A stretch of 64,000 bases of DNA from an uncultured Lachnospiraceae bacterium (GTDB lineage Bacteria > Bacillota > Clostridia > Lachnospirales > Lachnospiraceae). Numbering within the stretch: the first letter of the stretch is position 1; the number at the start of each line of letters is the position of its first letter. Under the pieces are notes generated by a model, which had not been told where the DNA came from, searched no databases, and saw only the letters and a list, made by a program, of their open reading frames with translations. Of the stretch, positions 27,166 through 36,685 are shown one piece after another. The translations under genes and the position numbers were made by a program. The stretch spans positions 1 through 64,000 of the forward strand of contig CATOOV010000006.1 in NCBI GenBank assembly GCA_951801955.1, written 5' to 3'.

Positions 27166-27870
27166 ATGCAACGACAGACAATTCTGGTGGTGGATGACAA
27201 TAAAGAAATTGTGTTTTCCCTGGGAAAGCTTTTGGAGTATGAGGGTTATCAAGTGTTAAAGGCTTATGATGGCCTTGAGGCATTGGAGGTACTAAAAGAC
27301 AATCCTGTAGATCTGATTCTTTTGGATGTAATGATGCCAAGGCTTAATGGCTTGTCAGCCTTGATGAAAATTCGAGAATATAATAGGATTCCAGTGATTA
27401 TTCTTTCTGCAAAGACACAAGAGAGCGATAAGGTGTCAGGGCTTGTGATGGGGGCAGATGACTATATGGAAAAGCCCTATAATCCGGCAGAACTTACTGC
27501 AAGGGTAGCTGCGCAGCTTCGGCGTTACCATACTTGGGGAGGGAGCGCACCCCAGGCAGAAGAGGAGCAGTTGGTCAATGGAGGCGTTGTATTGGACAAG
27601 CAGACAAAGAAGGCCATTGTAGATGGTGCAGAAGTAAAACTGACCGCTACAGAGTATAAGATTTTAGAGCTTTTGATGGAACATCCAGGACAGGTGTTTT
27701 CTGCAGAAAAGATTTATGAACGGGTATGGAAAGAATTGGCGACAGGGGCAGTGGAAAATACAGTTATGGTACATATCCGGCATATCCGGGAAAAACTTGA
27801 AATTGATACCAAAAATCCAAAATATGTAAAGGTGGTGTGGGGAATTGGATACAAAATGGAAAAATACTGA
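27166..27870 (+). CDS. OmpR/VanR-type response regulator
   Basis: A 234-residue two-component regulator. The receiver domain (1-120) shows VVDDNKE acidic pocket, the phospho-acceptor Asp in LILLDVMMPRLNG, Thr/Ser in IILSAKTQ and Lys in MEKPYNP. The C-terminal winged helix (about 140-234) contains KLTATEYKILELLMEHPGQVF and NTVMVHIRHIREKLE, close to VanR. The ATG follows AGGAGC-like sequence. The sensor kinase gene overlaps its stop codon region, so the pair is coupled. Confidence 0.92.
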   Translation: MQRQTILVVDDNKEIVFSLGKLLEYEGYQVLKAYDGLEALEVLKDNPVDLILLDVMMPRLNGLSALMKIREYNRIPVIILSAKTQESDKVSGLVMGADDYMEKPYNPAELTARVAAQLRRYHTWGGSAPQAEEEQLVNGGVVLDKQTKKAIVDGAEVKLTATEYKILELLMEHPGQVFSAEKIYERVWKELATGAVENTVMVHIRHIREKLEIDTKNPKYVKVVWGIGYKMEKY

Positions 27871-27871
27871 T

Positions 27872-29086
27872 GTGAAAAAAAAATCTGGCATTTGGATTCG
27901 CAAAATAATAAATAGAAAAGAATTCCGATTACTGCCTGGGGCAGGCGGGTGTATCTTAGGAATATTTCTTCTTATGGACTTGTATTATAGTCATTATCTC
28001 ACTACGAAGTATGCACTCACAAGGGGATTTTTTTTAAACCTCAGCCTGGGAATCGGACTATGGGGGAGCATTGGTTTCCTTCTTTATTTTCAGAACCGGG
28101 CATGGCAGCCAGTCTATGAAGAATTTTACCAGGAATGGAAAGAAAAATTGAGAAAACAGCAGATTTATCTCTGTGTGCTTGCAGCAATGCTGTTAGGGGC
28201 TGCGGTAAAGTATTTTGATTATATGTGCCAATATTATTGGAGGTTTGCCAATTACAGTACAGGGTATGTCATGGTCGGGACTGTGATTGTCCAGTGGATC
28301 GTATGTGAGATCATGATATTATCTTTTATGAAGCAGAAGTTAGACAATTATATGGAAGCTATGGGTCAGATTAACCAAAAAAATTTAGAAGCGGCACTGC
28401 GCAGTGAGCAGATGAAAGTTGATTTGATCTCCAATGTGTCCCATGATTTAAAGACTCCCTTGACTTCCATGGTAGGATATCTGGAATTGATGAAAAAAGA
28501 AGAATTGACAGATGTCCTCAGTGATTATACAGAGGTGCTTTCTAGGAAAGCACAGAAATTAAAGGAAATGATTGACAGCCTTTTTGATTTGGCTAAGACC
28601 AGCAGTGGAAATGTAGAATTGAAAATGGAGCCGATGGAGATGAATCGCCTGATTGAACAGGTACAGGCAGATATGGAAGATCGAATCCGGGACAGCCATA
28701 GGGAATTAGTACTGATACTGTCAAAGGAGGATACGAGCTTTATCGCAGACAGCAGTTATATGTATCGAATCTGCCAGAATTTATTGGAAAATGCCCTGAA
28801 ATATTCCATGGAAAATACGAGAGTTTTTTTGAAAACAGCAGTGCGGGCAGAGACGGATTTATCAAAAAAAGTGCGGTTTGAGATTACAAATACGGCTGGT
28901 TATCCCATGGAATTTACCAATGACCAAATTGTGGAACGGTTTGTTCGGGGAGATGAATCCAGGACTACGGATGGAAATGGGCTGGGACTTGCCATTGTCA
29001 ATACATATACGGCAGCTTTAGGAGGAAATTTTGAGGTGAATATTGATTGTGACCAGTTCAAAGCCATAGTAGAATTTTTGAAATAA
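27872..29086 (+). CDS. Membrane sensor histidine kinase (VanS-like)
   Basis: A 404-residue kinase with two N-terminal transmembrane segments (LLPGAGGCILGIFLLMDLYY; the GIGLWGSIGFLLYF helix). Two further hydrophobic stretches lie near residues 100-150. The HisKA phospho-acceptor is in NVSHDLKTPLTSM. The ATPase has N-box NLLENALKYS and G-box GNGLGLAIVNTYT. GTG 27872 directly follows the regulator stop; an upstream TTG in frame is less likely. The signal is unknown; VanRS-like pairs often sense cell-envelope stress. Confidence 0.88.
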   Translation: MKKKSGIWIRKIINRKEFRLLPGAGGCILGIFLLMDLYYSHYLTTKYALTRGFFLNLSLGIGLWGSIGFLLYFQNRAWQPVYEEFYQEWKEKLRKQQIYLCVLAAMLLGAAVKYFDYMCQYYWRFANYSTGYVMVGTVIVQWIVCEIMILSFMKQKLDNYMEAMGQINQKNLEAALRSEQMKVDLISNVSHDLKTPLTSMVGYLELMKKEELTDVLSDYTEVLSRKAQKLKEMIDSLFDLAKTSSGNVELKMEPMEMNRLIEQVQADMEDRIRDSHRELVLILSKEDTSFIADSSYMYRICQNLLENALKYSMENTRVFLKTAVRAETDLSKKVRFEITNTAGYPMEFTNDQIVERFVRGDESRTTDGNGLGLAIVNTYTAALGGNFEVNIDCDQFKAIVEFLK

Positions 29087-29178
29087 TGCTTTGCATATGA
29101 TGAAAAATATGTTATACTATGCCTGGTATTTCTGTTTTTGAAATACATATCAGATAACTAGAAAGGAAGTAACATATT

Positions 29179-29319
29179 ATGAAACATGTAAAAACATTAA
29201 ATACAAAGAAATTACAGAATACTGTGAAAAAAGGTGGCTGTGGAGAATGTCAGACTTCCTGCCAGTCTGCATGTAAAACAAGTTGCACAGTAGGAAACCA
29301 GAGTTGTGAGAACAAATAA
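29179..29319 (+). CDS. scfA: SCIFF ranthipeptide precursor
   Basis: A 46-residue peptide (MKHVKTLNTKKLQNTVKKGG leader, Cys-rich core). It has exactly six cysteines, at positions 21, 24, 28, 32, 36 and 43. This is the 'six cysteines in forty-five residues' family found across Clostridia. The next gene is its radical SAM/SPASM maturase, which installs thioether bridges from Cys to Thr or similar residues; SCT at 35-37 and TSC-type spacing offer acceptors. ATG 29179 follows AAAGGAAG. The peptide is implicated in population-density signalling in some clostridia (family knowledge). It is too short for routine gene callers. Confidence 0.93.
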   Translation: MKHVKTLNTKKLQNTVKKGGCGECQTSCQSACKTSCTVGNQSCENK

Positions 29320-29534
29320 TTTCCAAAAAATGAGCATACCTGATAAAACGCATGAAGGCGGAAATGAGGTGTGGCAAAGGGCAGCCCTTAGGAAGCGCAG
29401 CATGGCACAGCGGGGCACCTTTTTGGGTATAGATTCGTTTACATGGACCGTTCGCCTCAGACGAGCGGTCATTTGTGCGTTGTTTTCAGAGAGGGAATAT
29501 ACGTAAACGCAGGAGCAAGCCTTGATATAAGGGA

Positions 29535-29624
29535 TATTCAAAGTGCCGCCCATCATGCCATCCGGCGTGCCGCAAGGTAATCCTTGGGCACCGATTATGG
29601 GCATTCGGTCGTTTCAAAAGGTAT
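29535..29624 (-). repeat. PYDT element tandem dimer between scfA and its maturase
   Basis: Two head-to-tail units in minus orientation (ending GCCGCAAGGTA and GTTTCAAAAGGTAT) lie in the intercistronic region. They create a misleading 38-residue N-terminal extension of the maturase frame. The remaining part of 29320-29534 holds a GC-rich stem around GGACCGTTCGCCTCAGACGAGCGGTC. Confidence 0.75.
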
Positions 29625-29656
29625 GTCAAAAGAGAAGTGAAAGAGAGGAATTAGCA

Positions 29657-31015
29657 GTGGTTCACCAATATAAGAACAATGGTTATAACATTGTTTTAGA
29701 TGTGAACAGCGGGGCGGTGCATGTGGTGGATGATGTAACCTATGATGTAATTCCCCTGTTTGAGTCAAGTACAAAAGAACAAATCATCCAAAAATTAAAA
29801 GATGTCTATCCAGAGGGGGAAATTGCAGAGAGTTATGATGAAGTGAAGGAACTTGTTTCAAATGGCAGCCTGTTTACAAAAGATGAATATGAGGGATATA
29901 TTGACCAATTTAAGACAAGGCCTACCGTTGTAAAAGCATTGTGCCTGCATATTGCCCATGACTGCAACCTTGCATGCCGCTATTGTTTTGCGGAGGAAGG
30001 GGAGTACCATGGAAGAAAGGAATTGATGTCTTTTGAAGTGGGAAAGGCGGCGTTGGATTTTTTAATTGCCAACTCTTCAAACCGAAAAAATCTTGAAGTA
30101 GATTTCTTCGGGGGAGAGCCGCTTTTGAATTTTGACGTGGTAAAGCAGTTGGTGGCATATGGAAGGGAACAGGAAATATTACACAACAAGAAATTCCGCT
30201 TTACCCTTACCACCAATGGAGTGCTTCTAAATGATGAAATTATGGAATTTGCCAACCAAGAGATGGACAACGTGGTGTTAAGTATTGACGGCAGAAAAGA
30301 AGTACATGACAAAATGAGGCCCTTTTCTAAGGGAGCAGGCAGTTATGATTTGATTGTACCCAAATTTCAGAAATTTGCAGACAGCAGAAATCAAGAAAGA
30401 TATTATGTGCGGGGAACATTTACCCGGAATAATTTGGATTTTTCAAAAGATGTATTACATCTTGCAGATCTCGGATTTCAGCAGATTTCTGTGGAACCTG
30501 TAGTAGCGCAGCCAGAAGAAGGTTATGCACTGCGGGAAGAAGATCTGCCTTTGCTGTTCGAAGAATATGACAAACTTGCCGCTGAGATGCTTCGCCGTAA
30601 TAAAGAAGGGAAAGGATTTCAATTTTTTCATTTTATGATTGATTTGGAAGGCGGTCCTTGTGTGGCAAAGCGTTTGTCAGGATGTGGTTCTGGTACAGAA
30701 TATTTGGCAGTAACACCCTGGGGAGATTTCTACCCCTGCCATCAGTTTGTGGGGGATGATGCATTTCTTATGGGAAACGTTACAGAAGGTGTCAATCATC
30801 TGGACTTACAGAAGAAGTTTCAGGGATGTAATGTCTATGCAAAAGAAAAATGCAGGAACTGTTTTGCAAAATTCTATTGCAGCGGCGGCTGCGCGGCAAA
30901 TTCATATCATTTCCATGGCAATATTACCGATGTTTATGATATTGGCTGCCAACTGCAGAAAAAAAGGATTGAGTGTGCCATTATGATGAAAGCAGCAATG
31001 GCAGAAGAAGAGTAA
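29657..31015 (+). CDS. scfB: SCIFF radical SAM/SPASM maturase
   Basis: A 452-residue peptide-modifying enzyme. The N-terminus (HQYKNNGYNIVLDVNSGAVH) is the RiPP-recognition-like domain typical of the six-Cys maturase family. The SAM cluster motif is CNLACRYCFAEEG (CxxxCxxC), followed by FFGGEPLLNFD. The C-terminal SPASM region carries auxiliary-cluster cysteines in SGCGSG, FYPCHQF, CRNCFAKFYCSGGC and DIGCQLQ. GTG 29657 is chosen: AGAGAGG lies 8 bases upstream and family homology begins there, while upstream residues come from the repeat dimer. It acts on the scfA product; secDF follows, a linkage seen widely in Clostridia. Confidence 0.94.
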   Translation: MVHQYKNNGYNIVLDVNSGAVHVVDDVTYDVIPLFESSTKEQIIQKLKDVYPEGEIAESYDEVKELVSNGSLFTKDEYEGYIDQFKTRPTVVKALCLHIAHDCNLACRYCFAEEGEYHGRKELMSFEVGKAALDFLIANSSNRKNLEVDFFGGEPLLNFDVVKQLVAYGREQEILHNKKFRFTLTTNGVLLNDEIMEFANQEMDNVVLSIDGRKEVHDKMRPFSKGAGSYDLIVPKFQKFADSRNQERYYVRGTFTRNNLDFSKDVLHLADLGFQQISVEPVVAQPEEGYALREEDLPLLFEEYDKLAAEMLRRNKEGKGFQFFHFMIDLEGGPCVAKRLSGCGSGTEYLAVTPWGDFYPCHQFVGDDAFLMGNVTEGVNHLDLQKKFQGCNVYAKEKCRNCFAKFYCSGGCAANSYHFHGNITDVYDIGCQLQKKRIECAIMMKAAMAEEE

Positions 31016-31188
31016 GTGGAATGGGAATGGAAAGCGTGCACGCTTTCTGGGAACAAAAAAGTCCGGGCACAGCGAGGCTGTATGTTCTGGTAAAGAGAAA
31101 AATAAGAGAGGATAAAGAGTGGAAGAACTTGTTAATTCTTTCGCTAACTACCTGTTTGTGCTGAAAAATGCACAGAATGGAGGAAATC

Positions 31189-33333
31189 ATGAAAAAAGGC
31201 AAAGCTTTGGGGATTTTGGTTCTTATTTTGGCTATTATGGCAGGGATGTCCTGGTATGCTGGAACCATCGTCTCAACGGTTGGCATAGGAGAGAACCGTA
31301 ACATTAAGCTGGGACTCGACCTTGCGGGAGGTGTCAGCATCACCTACAAAGCGGTGGATGAAAATCCATCAGAAGAAGACATGAGCGATACTGTCTACAA
31401 GCTGCAGAAGCGTGTGGAAACTTACAGCACAGAGGCAAGCGTATACCAGGAAGGAAATGACAGGATTAACATTGAAATTCCAGGCGTCTCTGATGCGAAC
31501 TCTATTTTAGAAGAACTGGGAAAACCTGGTTCTATGGAATTTCAAAATGAAGATGGTGAAACCCTTCTGACAGGTACTGACATCCAAAATGCCCAGGCAG
31601 CAACCTATAAAAATGAGATGGGCAATACGGAATATATTGTGGAATTGACCTTGACAGATGAGGGAGCGGTAAAATTTGAAGAGGCGACCTCGGCAAACGT
31701 AGGAAAGAGTATGCCTATCGTATACGATGGGGAGATTATCAGCAGCCCCCAGGTAAAATCAGCCATCAGCGGAGGAACAGCACAGATTGATGGCATGGAG
31801 AGTTTTGAAGCAGCAGAAGAGCTTGCCTCCACCATTCGTATCGGTTCCCTGTCCCTGGAACTGGAAGAGTTACATTCCAAGGTAGTAGGCGCACAGCTTG
31901 GGGAAGAGGCGATTTCCACCAGTTTGAAGGCAGCGGCAATTGGTCTGGGACTGGTCATGCTCTTTATGATTGTCGTATACCTTTTGCCTGGGTTCACAGC
32001 AAGTTTGGCATTGATCTTATATTCTGCCCTGACAATTTATGCCCTGTGGATTTTTGATATTACACTGACGCTGCCTGGTATTGCAGGTATTATCTTATCA
32101 ATCGGTATGGCGGTAGATGCCAATGTCATTATTTTTGCCCGTATCCGTGAGGAAATTGCAGCGGGAAAAACAGTAAACACTGCAATGAAACTTGGATATG
32201 AAAAAGCATTGTCTGCGATTGTGGATGGAAATATCACCACATTGATTGCAGCAGTTGTGCTTGGACTTCGGGGTTCTGGCTCTGTCAAGGGGTTTGCGTA
32301 CACCTTGGGCATTGGTATTGTATTGTCCATGTTTACAGCGCTGGTTGTAACCCGGTGGCTGATGAAATGTTTTTATGCATTGGGCTTACAGGATGCAAAA
32401 TTTTATGGTGCAGCAAAGAAACTCAATATCATCAATTTCCTGGGTAAGAAAGCGATCTTTTTTGCATTATCCCTGATTATGATTGTAGCAGGATTTGTGG
32501 GAATGGGAATTAACAGCGCCAAGGATGGCAATATCTTAAATTACAGTTTGGATTTCGTGGGAGGAACTTCCACTACAGTTACTTTTAATGAGGATTATAC
32601 CATTGCACAGATTGATGAGAAGATTGTGCCTGTGGTAGAGAAAGTTACCAATGATCCCAATGTCCAGACCCAGAAAGTAGAGGGGACCAAACAAGTTGTA
32701 ATTAAGACGCGCTCCTTGGAGTTGGACGAGCGTGAAGCATTGAACCAGGCTTTGATTGATGAATTTAAGGTCAAGGAAGATGGAATTACAGCGGAGAATA
32801 TCAGTTCCACCGTAAGTTCTGAAATGAAATCAGATGCAATCTGGGCAGTGGTGATCGCAACCATCTGTATGTTGATTTATATTTGGTTCCGTTTTAAGGA
32901 TATTCGTTTTGCAGGCAGTTCTGTCATTGCACTGCTCCATGATGTATTGGTAGTGCTTGCATTTTATGCGATTGTAAGGATTTCTGTAGGAAATACATTT
33001 ATTGCTTGTATGCTGACCATTGTGGGATACTCGATCAATGCGACGATCGTAATTTTTGACCGTATCCGCGAAAATCTGGGAGGTTCCAAGAAAAAAGACC
33101 CAGAAGCCCTGATGGAGATTGCCAACAGAAGTATCACCCAGACGCTGACCAGAAGTATCAATACCTCGTTGACTACATTTATTATGGTATTTATGCTGTT
33201 TATTTTAGGCGTAAGTTCTATTCGGGAATTTGCGCTTCCATTGATGGCAGGTATTATCTGCGGTGCATATTCTTCTGTATGTATTACAGGCGCACTATGG
33301 TATGTATTTAAAGTAAAATTTGCAAAAAAATAA
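31189..33333 (+). CDS. secDF: Fused SecDF protein-export membrane protein
   Basis: A 714-residue fusion of SecD and SecF, using the proton gradient to assist Sec-dependent export. The SecD half has NIKLGLDLAGGVSITY and the DxxANVIIFARIREE-type transmembrane motif (AVDANVIIFARIREE). The SecF half begins near 420 with YSLDFVGGTSTTV and contains GYSINATIVIFDRIREN. About twelve membrane helices are expected. ATG 31189 follows AATGGAGG; the earlier in-frame ATG is worse placed. It lies downstream of the SCIFF genes on the same strand and may be co-transcribed. Confidence 0.95.
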   Translation: MKKGKALGILVLILAIMAGMSWYAGTIVSTVGIGENRNIKLGLDLAGGVSITYKAVDENPSEEDMSDTVYKLQKRVETYSTEASVYQEGNDRINIEIPGVSDANSILEELGKPGSMEFQNEDGETLLTGTDIQNAQAATYKNEMGNTEYIVELTLTDEGAVKFEEATSANVGKSMPIVYDGEIISSPQVKSAISGGTAQIDGMESFEAAEELASTIRIGSLSLELEELHSKVVGAQLGEEAISTSLKAAAIGLGLVMLFMIVVYLLPGFTASLALILYSALTIYALWIFDITLTLPGIAGIILSIGMAVDANVIIFARIREEIAAGKTVNTAMKLGYEKALSAIVDGNITTLIAAVVLGLRGSGSVKGFAYTLGIGIVLSMFTALVVTRWLMKCFYALGLQDAKFYGAAKKLNIINFLGKKAIFFALSLIMIVAGFVGMGINSAKDGNILNYSLDFVGGTSTTVTFNEDYTIAQIDEKIVPVVEKVTNDPNVQTQKVEGTKQVVIKTRSLELDEREALNQALIDEFKVKEDGITAENISSTVSSEMKSDAIWAVVIATICMLIYIWFRFKDIRFAGSSVIALLHDVLVVLAFYAIVRISVGNTFIACMLTIVGYSINATIVIFDRIRENLGGSKKKDPEALMEIANRSITQTLTRSINTSLTTFIMVFMLFILGVSSIREFALPLMAGIICGAYSSVCITGALWYVFKVKFAKK

Positions 33334-33379
33334 AGTGCAATATTTGATTGGAGAAAGTCTTGAATTAATTTTTAACACA

Positions 33380-33424
33380 AAAATCCCAGGGGTTCTGGAA
33401 ATCAGAATCCCTGGGATTTTCTTG
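33380..33424 (+). terminator. Terminator of secDF
   Basis: AAAATCCCAGGGGTTCTG (33380-33397) pairs with CAGAATCCCTGGGATTTT (33403-33420), followed by CTTG and more T's. Confidence 0.9.
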
Positions 33425-33584
33425 ATTCTTATATAGATAATTCAGAAAAAATTCCTATAGAAGAACACCAAAATGCGCATGAGTACAAAAGGAAAATATT
33501 ACTTGTAGTTGCGCTCCGCACGGAATAAAAGGTACGTTAGAAAAAATCATTGGTCATAGGAATACTTGAAACGAACCTTTATTC
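33424..33584 (+). repeat. Terminator-associated repeat, divergent copy (E3)
   Basis: Module A is decayed (TATATAGATAATTCAG). Module B, CACCAAAATGCGCATGAGTA, is clear. The terminal stem is GAATAAAAGGTACGTT (33523-33538) with AAACGAACCTTTATTC (33569-33584). The stem's last base is the last base of the convergent antiporter gene. Changes against copies E2 and E4 are partly compensatory. Confidence 0.75.
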
Positions 33585-35173
33585 TATTTGTAAATTACAA
33601 CGTGGTCGTTTGCTTGAATGATGGTACTTCCCTGTGGAATAATGTTTTCATCTCCTCGTTTAATTAAGGCAATCAAAAGATTTTCTGGGAGATTTAAATC
33701 TGCAATCGAACAGTCACACCAGTTATGCGCAGGGTCAATCAGGATTTCCTTTAGTTTGCCGTCATTTTTACTGTGATATGCTGGAACACTTAAGATCAGC
33801 GTGTCTTTTGCCTGAATCTTTGTGTTGCCTCTGGGGATCAACGTTTCCTGTCCCCGTTTGATCATCAGGGCAAGGGAGCCAGTAGGGAAGTTGACCTCTT
33901 CAACTTTGCGGTTTTCCCAATTATGTCCCTTGGGAATAAACATGCGCATTAAAGTTAAGTCAGAATCGTCCTGATAGTCGTTAAACGTTTTTCGGATGTC
34001 AGAACTGTCATCTACCATATGGAGCTTTCTGGCAGCCAATGGCAGCAGGGAACCCTGGATGGCAACAGACAGCAGTGAAATAAAAAATACCATATGGAAC
34101 AAATCGTGTTCCAGATTGTTTCCTCCTGCAATGACCATTATGGCAAATACAATGGAGGCTGCTCCACGCAGCCCAGACCATGACACCAACAGGCATTGGT
34201 GCAGAGAGGAACGAAATGGCACAAGTATCAAAAATACAGCGGCAGGACGGGCAATTAAAGTTAAAAACAGCGCAGTCAATAATGCAGGTAAAAATACCTT
34301 TGGCAGAAGGTGAGGGAAAGATAAAAGACCCAGAAGAAAAAAGATCAAAATTTGCGCCAACCCTGTAATCCCGTCAAAAAAGTGAACCAATGTAATCTTG
34401 TTGTTGATGGCGCTGTTGCCTAAAATAATGCCAGTAAGGTAAACACTCAAATATCCGTTGCCGCCGATGAACGTAGGCAGTGCGTAAGAAAAGAGCACAA
34501 GGGCAATTACAAATACAGTGTCCATGCCCTCGGTAATCAAATCACTTTTTCGTAGCGCCCAAATTCCAAAGAAAGCGCTGGCAATCCCGATGGCAATTCC
34601 AAATCCAATCTGGGAGAGCATCATGACAGGTATGGATGTGTTGTTGGCTTCAGAAATCATGGCAAGGGCTATCATGGTAAGCATATATGCCATAGGGTCA
34701 TTGCTTCCACTTTCAATTTCCAGAAGAGGAGCTGTGGAATGTTTTAAATTCAAGTTTTTTGAGCGCAAGATCGAAAATACGGAAGCTGCGTCTGTGGAAC
34801 TTAAAACAGCGCCTACCAGAAAACTCTCCGAAAAGGGAAGGTGTAAAATTTGTTGGCAGAAAAAGCATGTGAGAAGGGCCGTGATTACTACGCCAACTGT
34901 GGACAACAGAACAGCTTTGACGGCAATGGGGCGTGCCGTCTCCCATTTAGTGCCAAAACCTCCATAAAACATAATAAAAATTAATGCAATGGTACAGAGC
35001 TGTTCTGTCATAAAATAGTTGTCAAAGGAAATTTTGAAAAGTCCGTCAGAACCGAATATCATACCAAGCGCCATAAAGCAGAGCAGTGCTGGCATTCCGA
35101 ATTTACGGGAAAAACGGTTTGCTATGATACAGGAGAGGATGACGGCACAACATAAAAGTAAAATAACTGTCAT
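33584..35173 (-). CDS. Monovalent cation/proton antiporter with RCK_C domains
   Basis: A 529-residue CPA1-type antiporter. About twelve helices span residues 1-390, with the ion-site region VLSSTDAASVFSIL and ESGSNDPMAYM, and SWSGLRGAASIVFA in the C-terminal core. Two RCK_C-like modules follow (about 400-529: VEEVNFPTGSLALMIKRGQE, of which KRGQETLIPRGNTKIQ, then KRGDENIIPQGSTIIQANDH). This is the architecture of NhaP2/CvrA potassium/proton antiporters. The reverse transcriptase gene ends 24 bases upstream on the same strand, but the ribosome site is weak, so read-through coupling is uncertain. Confidence 0.88.
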   Translation of the reverse strand: MTVILLLCCAVILSCIIANRFSRKFGMPALLCFMALGMIFGSDGLFKISFDNYFMTEQLCTIALIFIMFYGGFGTKWETARPIAVKAVLLSTVGVVITALLTCFFCQQILHLPFSESFLVGAVLSSTDAASVFSILRSKNLNLKHSTAPLLEIESGSNDPMAYMLTMIALAMISEANNTSIPVMMLSQIGFGIAIGIASAFFGIWALRKSDLITEGMDTVFVIALVLFSYALPTFIGGNGYLSVYLTGIILGNSAINNKITLVHFFDGITGLAQILIFFLLGLLSFPHLLPKVFLPALLTALFLTLIARPAAVFLILVPFRSSLHQCLLVSWSGLRGAASIVFAIMVIAGGNNLEHDLFHMVFFISLLSVAIQGSLLPLAARKLHMVDDSSDIRKTFNDYQDDSDLTLMRMFIPKGHNWENRKVEEVNFPTGSLALMIKRGQETLIPRGNTKIQAKDTLILSVPAYHSKNDGKLKEILIDPAHNWCDCSIADLNLPENLLIALIKRGDENIIPQGSTIIQANDHVVIYK

Positions 35174-35197
35174 TGTATTGTTGGCTTCAGAGCAGTT

Positions 35198-36685
35198 TTA
35201 TGACAACTTAGGAACGTTATTCAGGCGTTTTAACAATTCCGTTCCATGATCAATTACTTTTTTATATCTTGTTTCATTTACACTTCTAAGCCAGGCAATT
35301 TTTCCTGAAATTTCATTTTTTGTGTGATTGGAAACATGACCGCCGGAATTTTGTAATTTTTCTGCATTGTGTATGGAGGCTTTTAATATTTTGACCCATT
35401 TCTTTGGAACACCAATCTGTTCGTTGTTAATCACAATTCCAGTAATATACTGCCGGTTGTTTTTTCTTAAGATATGCGTTTTTTCCTCCTTAATATGGAA
35501 ACCCTCCTCTTCTATAATTTTACGGACGCTGTTTAAGAAACTGCCCACGGCAAAATTTCCAGTGTCTCCCCGATAGCTGAAGCTCATATCGTCTGCATAT
35601 CTTGTGTAGGTAAGACCTAATTTTTGGCACAAACCGTTCATGCGCTTATCCATTTTCCGGCATATAATATTGGTAATCATCGGGCTTGCCGGGGAACCTT
35701 GCGGCAGGATCCGGTCTGATGTCTTTATATACTTTGTCTCGCCTTTTATTTCAAGCGGCATTCTTTCACAATAGGTGCAGAGCATGGCAAGCAGGGAGGC
35801 AATATAGCCAGAATACCCAAAAGATTGAAATAACCCTCTTACACGCTCAAAGGTAATGGTAGGGAAGAAATTTTCCAGATCCATATTGATCAGCAAATCA
35901 GGTCCAGCCTGGTGGGATTTTGCGCTGGTAAGCACGGATCTTGATTTGATAAATCCATGTGAGAGCTCAGAAACCTCCGCCTTTTGCAATATCTGGTCCA
36001 AAATCCCTCTCTGTGCAGTTTTCAATTGTGTTTTCGGCGCAGCAATATGGCGTGTTTTACCATTTTTCTTAGGGATTTCAAAACGATAATAATTGTCATA
36101 GGTAACAACGTCCCTATGGTATGCCAGATAGCGCAGTGTGTTGTAATCGATCTGCAGTAAATCTGCAAGTTCCCGATCTGACTCAACCACAGGCATCTTA
36201 TGTTCTTTTAGCTTCTGTATATCTGTTTCTTTTTTTCCCAGAAGAGAAGAGTAGCCCTTACCGATAAATACAATATGTTCTGCTTTCCGTTTGTTCCAAG
36301 CTTCCGTTTTTAACTGTTTTTGCCGTTCTCGTTCCGCTTTTTTTTCGGCGCGCCTTGCTATGGATTCTTTCATAATATCCTGGGAAACTGCCGCGCGGAT
36401 TTTCTCATAATCCCATGTATCCTCATATTCCTTTTTCAAGGAAGAAATCTTTTTTTCAATTTCCCGTTTTCCCTTGTAAGCTTCTGCTATTTTTTCAGAA
36501 AGCTGCTGCAATTCATCAAGCAGCTTTTTTCTATTCTCAAAATCTTGTTCTGTTTCATTTTGCTGGCGCTCATATGGTGTTGGCAGATGTGCCGGCCAAA
36601 ATCCATATTCTTGCATTTTTTGAAAGGTAAATTCTTTTTTACCCATGTTATTTACTTGATCTCTATATTCAGCCCTCGTATCCAT
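35198..36685 (-). CDS. Retron-type reverse transcriptase with coiled-coil N-terminal extension
   Basis: A 495-residue reverse transcriptase. Residues 1-135 are charged and helical, with a coiled-coil pattern (KKLLDELQQLSEKIAEAYKG; EKKAERERQKQ). Polymerase blocks follow: HGFIKSRS (243-250), SAKSH (254-258, at the place of the retron NAxxH signature), INMDLENFF with Asp269, LPQGSPASP (327-335), catalytic YADD (363-366), and ITG (414-416) at the place of the retron VTG triplet. Retron enzymes use a specific non-coding RNA as primer and template to make msDNA, usually for phage defence. The ATG overlaps the SWIM-gene stop as TAATG, so the two are coupled. The extension is long for a retron enzyme. 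Confidence 0.9.
   Translation of the reverse strand: MDTRAEYRDQVNNMGKKEFTFQKMQEYGFWPAHLPTPYERQQNETEQDFENRKKLLDELQQLSEKIAEAYKGKREIEKKISSLKKEYEDTWDYEKIRAAVSQDIMKESIARRAEKKAERERQKQLKTEAWNKRKAEHIVFIGKGYSSLLGKKETDIQKLKEHKMPVVESDRELADLLQIDYNTLRYLAYHRDVVTYDNYYRFEIPKKNGKTRHIAAPKTQLKTAQRGILDQILQKAEVSELSHGFIKSRSVLTSAKSHQAGPDLLINMDLENFFPTITFERVRGLFQSFGYSGYIASLLAMLCTYCERMPLEIKGETKYIKTSDRILPQGSPASPMITNIICRKMDKRMNGLCQKLGLTYTRYADDMSFSYRGDTGNFAVGSFLNSVRKIIEEEGFHIKEEKTHILRKNNRQYITGIVINNEQIGVPKKWVKILKASIHNAEKLQNSGGHVSNHTKNEISGKIAWLRSVNETRYKKVIDHGTELLKRLNNVPKLS

Noticed and set aside
29543..29656. N-terminal extension of the SCIFF maturase
   Set aside because: It is encoded by the PYDT repeat dimer and lacks a ribosome site; GTG 29657 has one and fits the family start.
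31119..31301. 60-codon plus-strand frame before and overlapping secDF
   Set aside because: It has a GAGAGG site and GTG start, but overlaps secDF by more than 100 bases in another frame and has no recognised product. At best a leader peptide.
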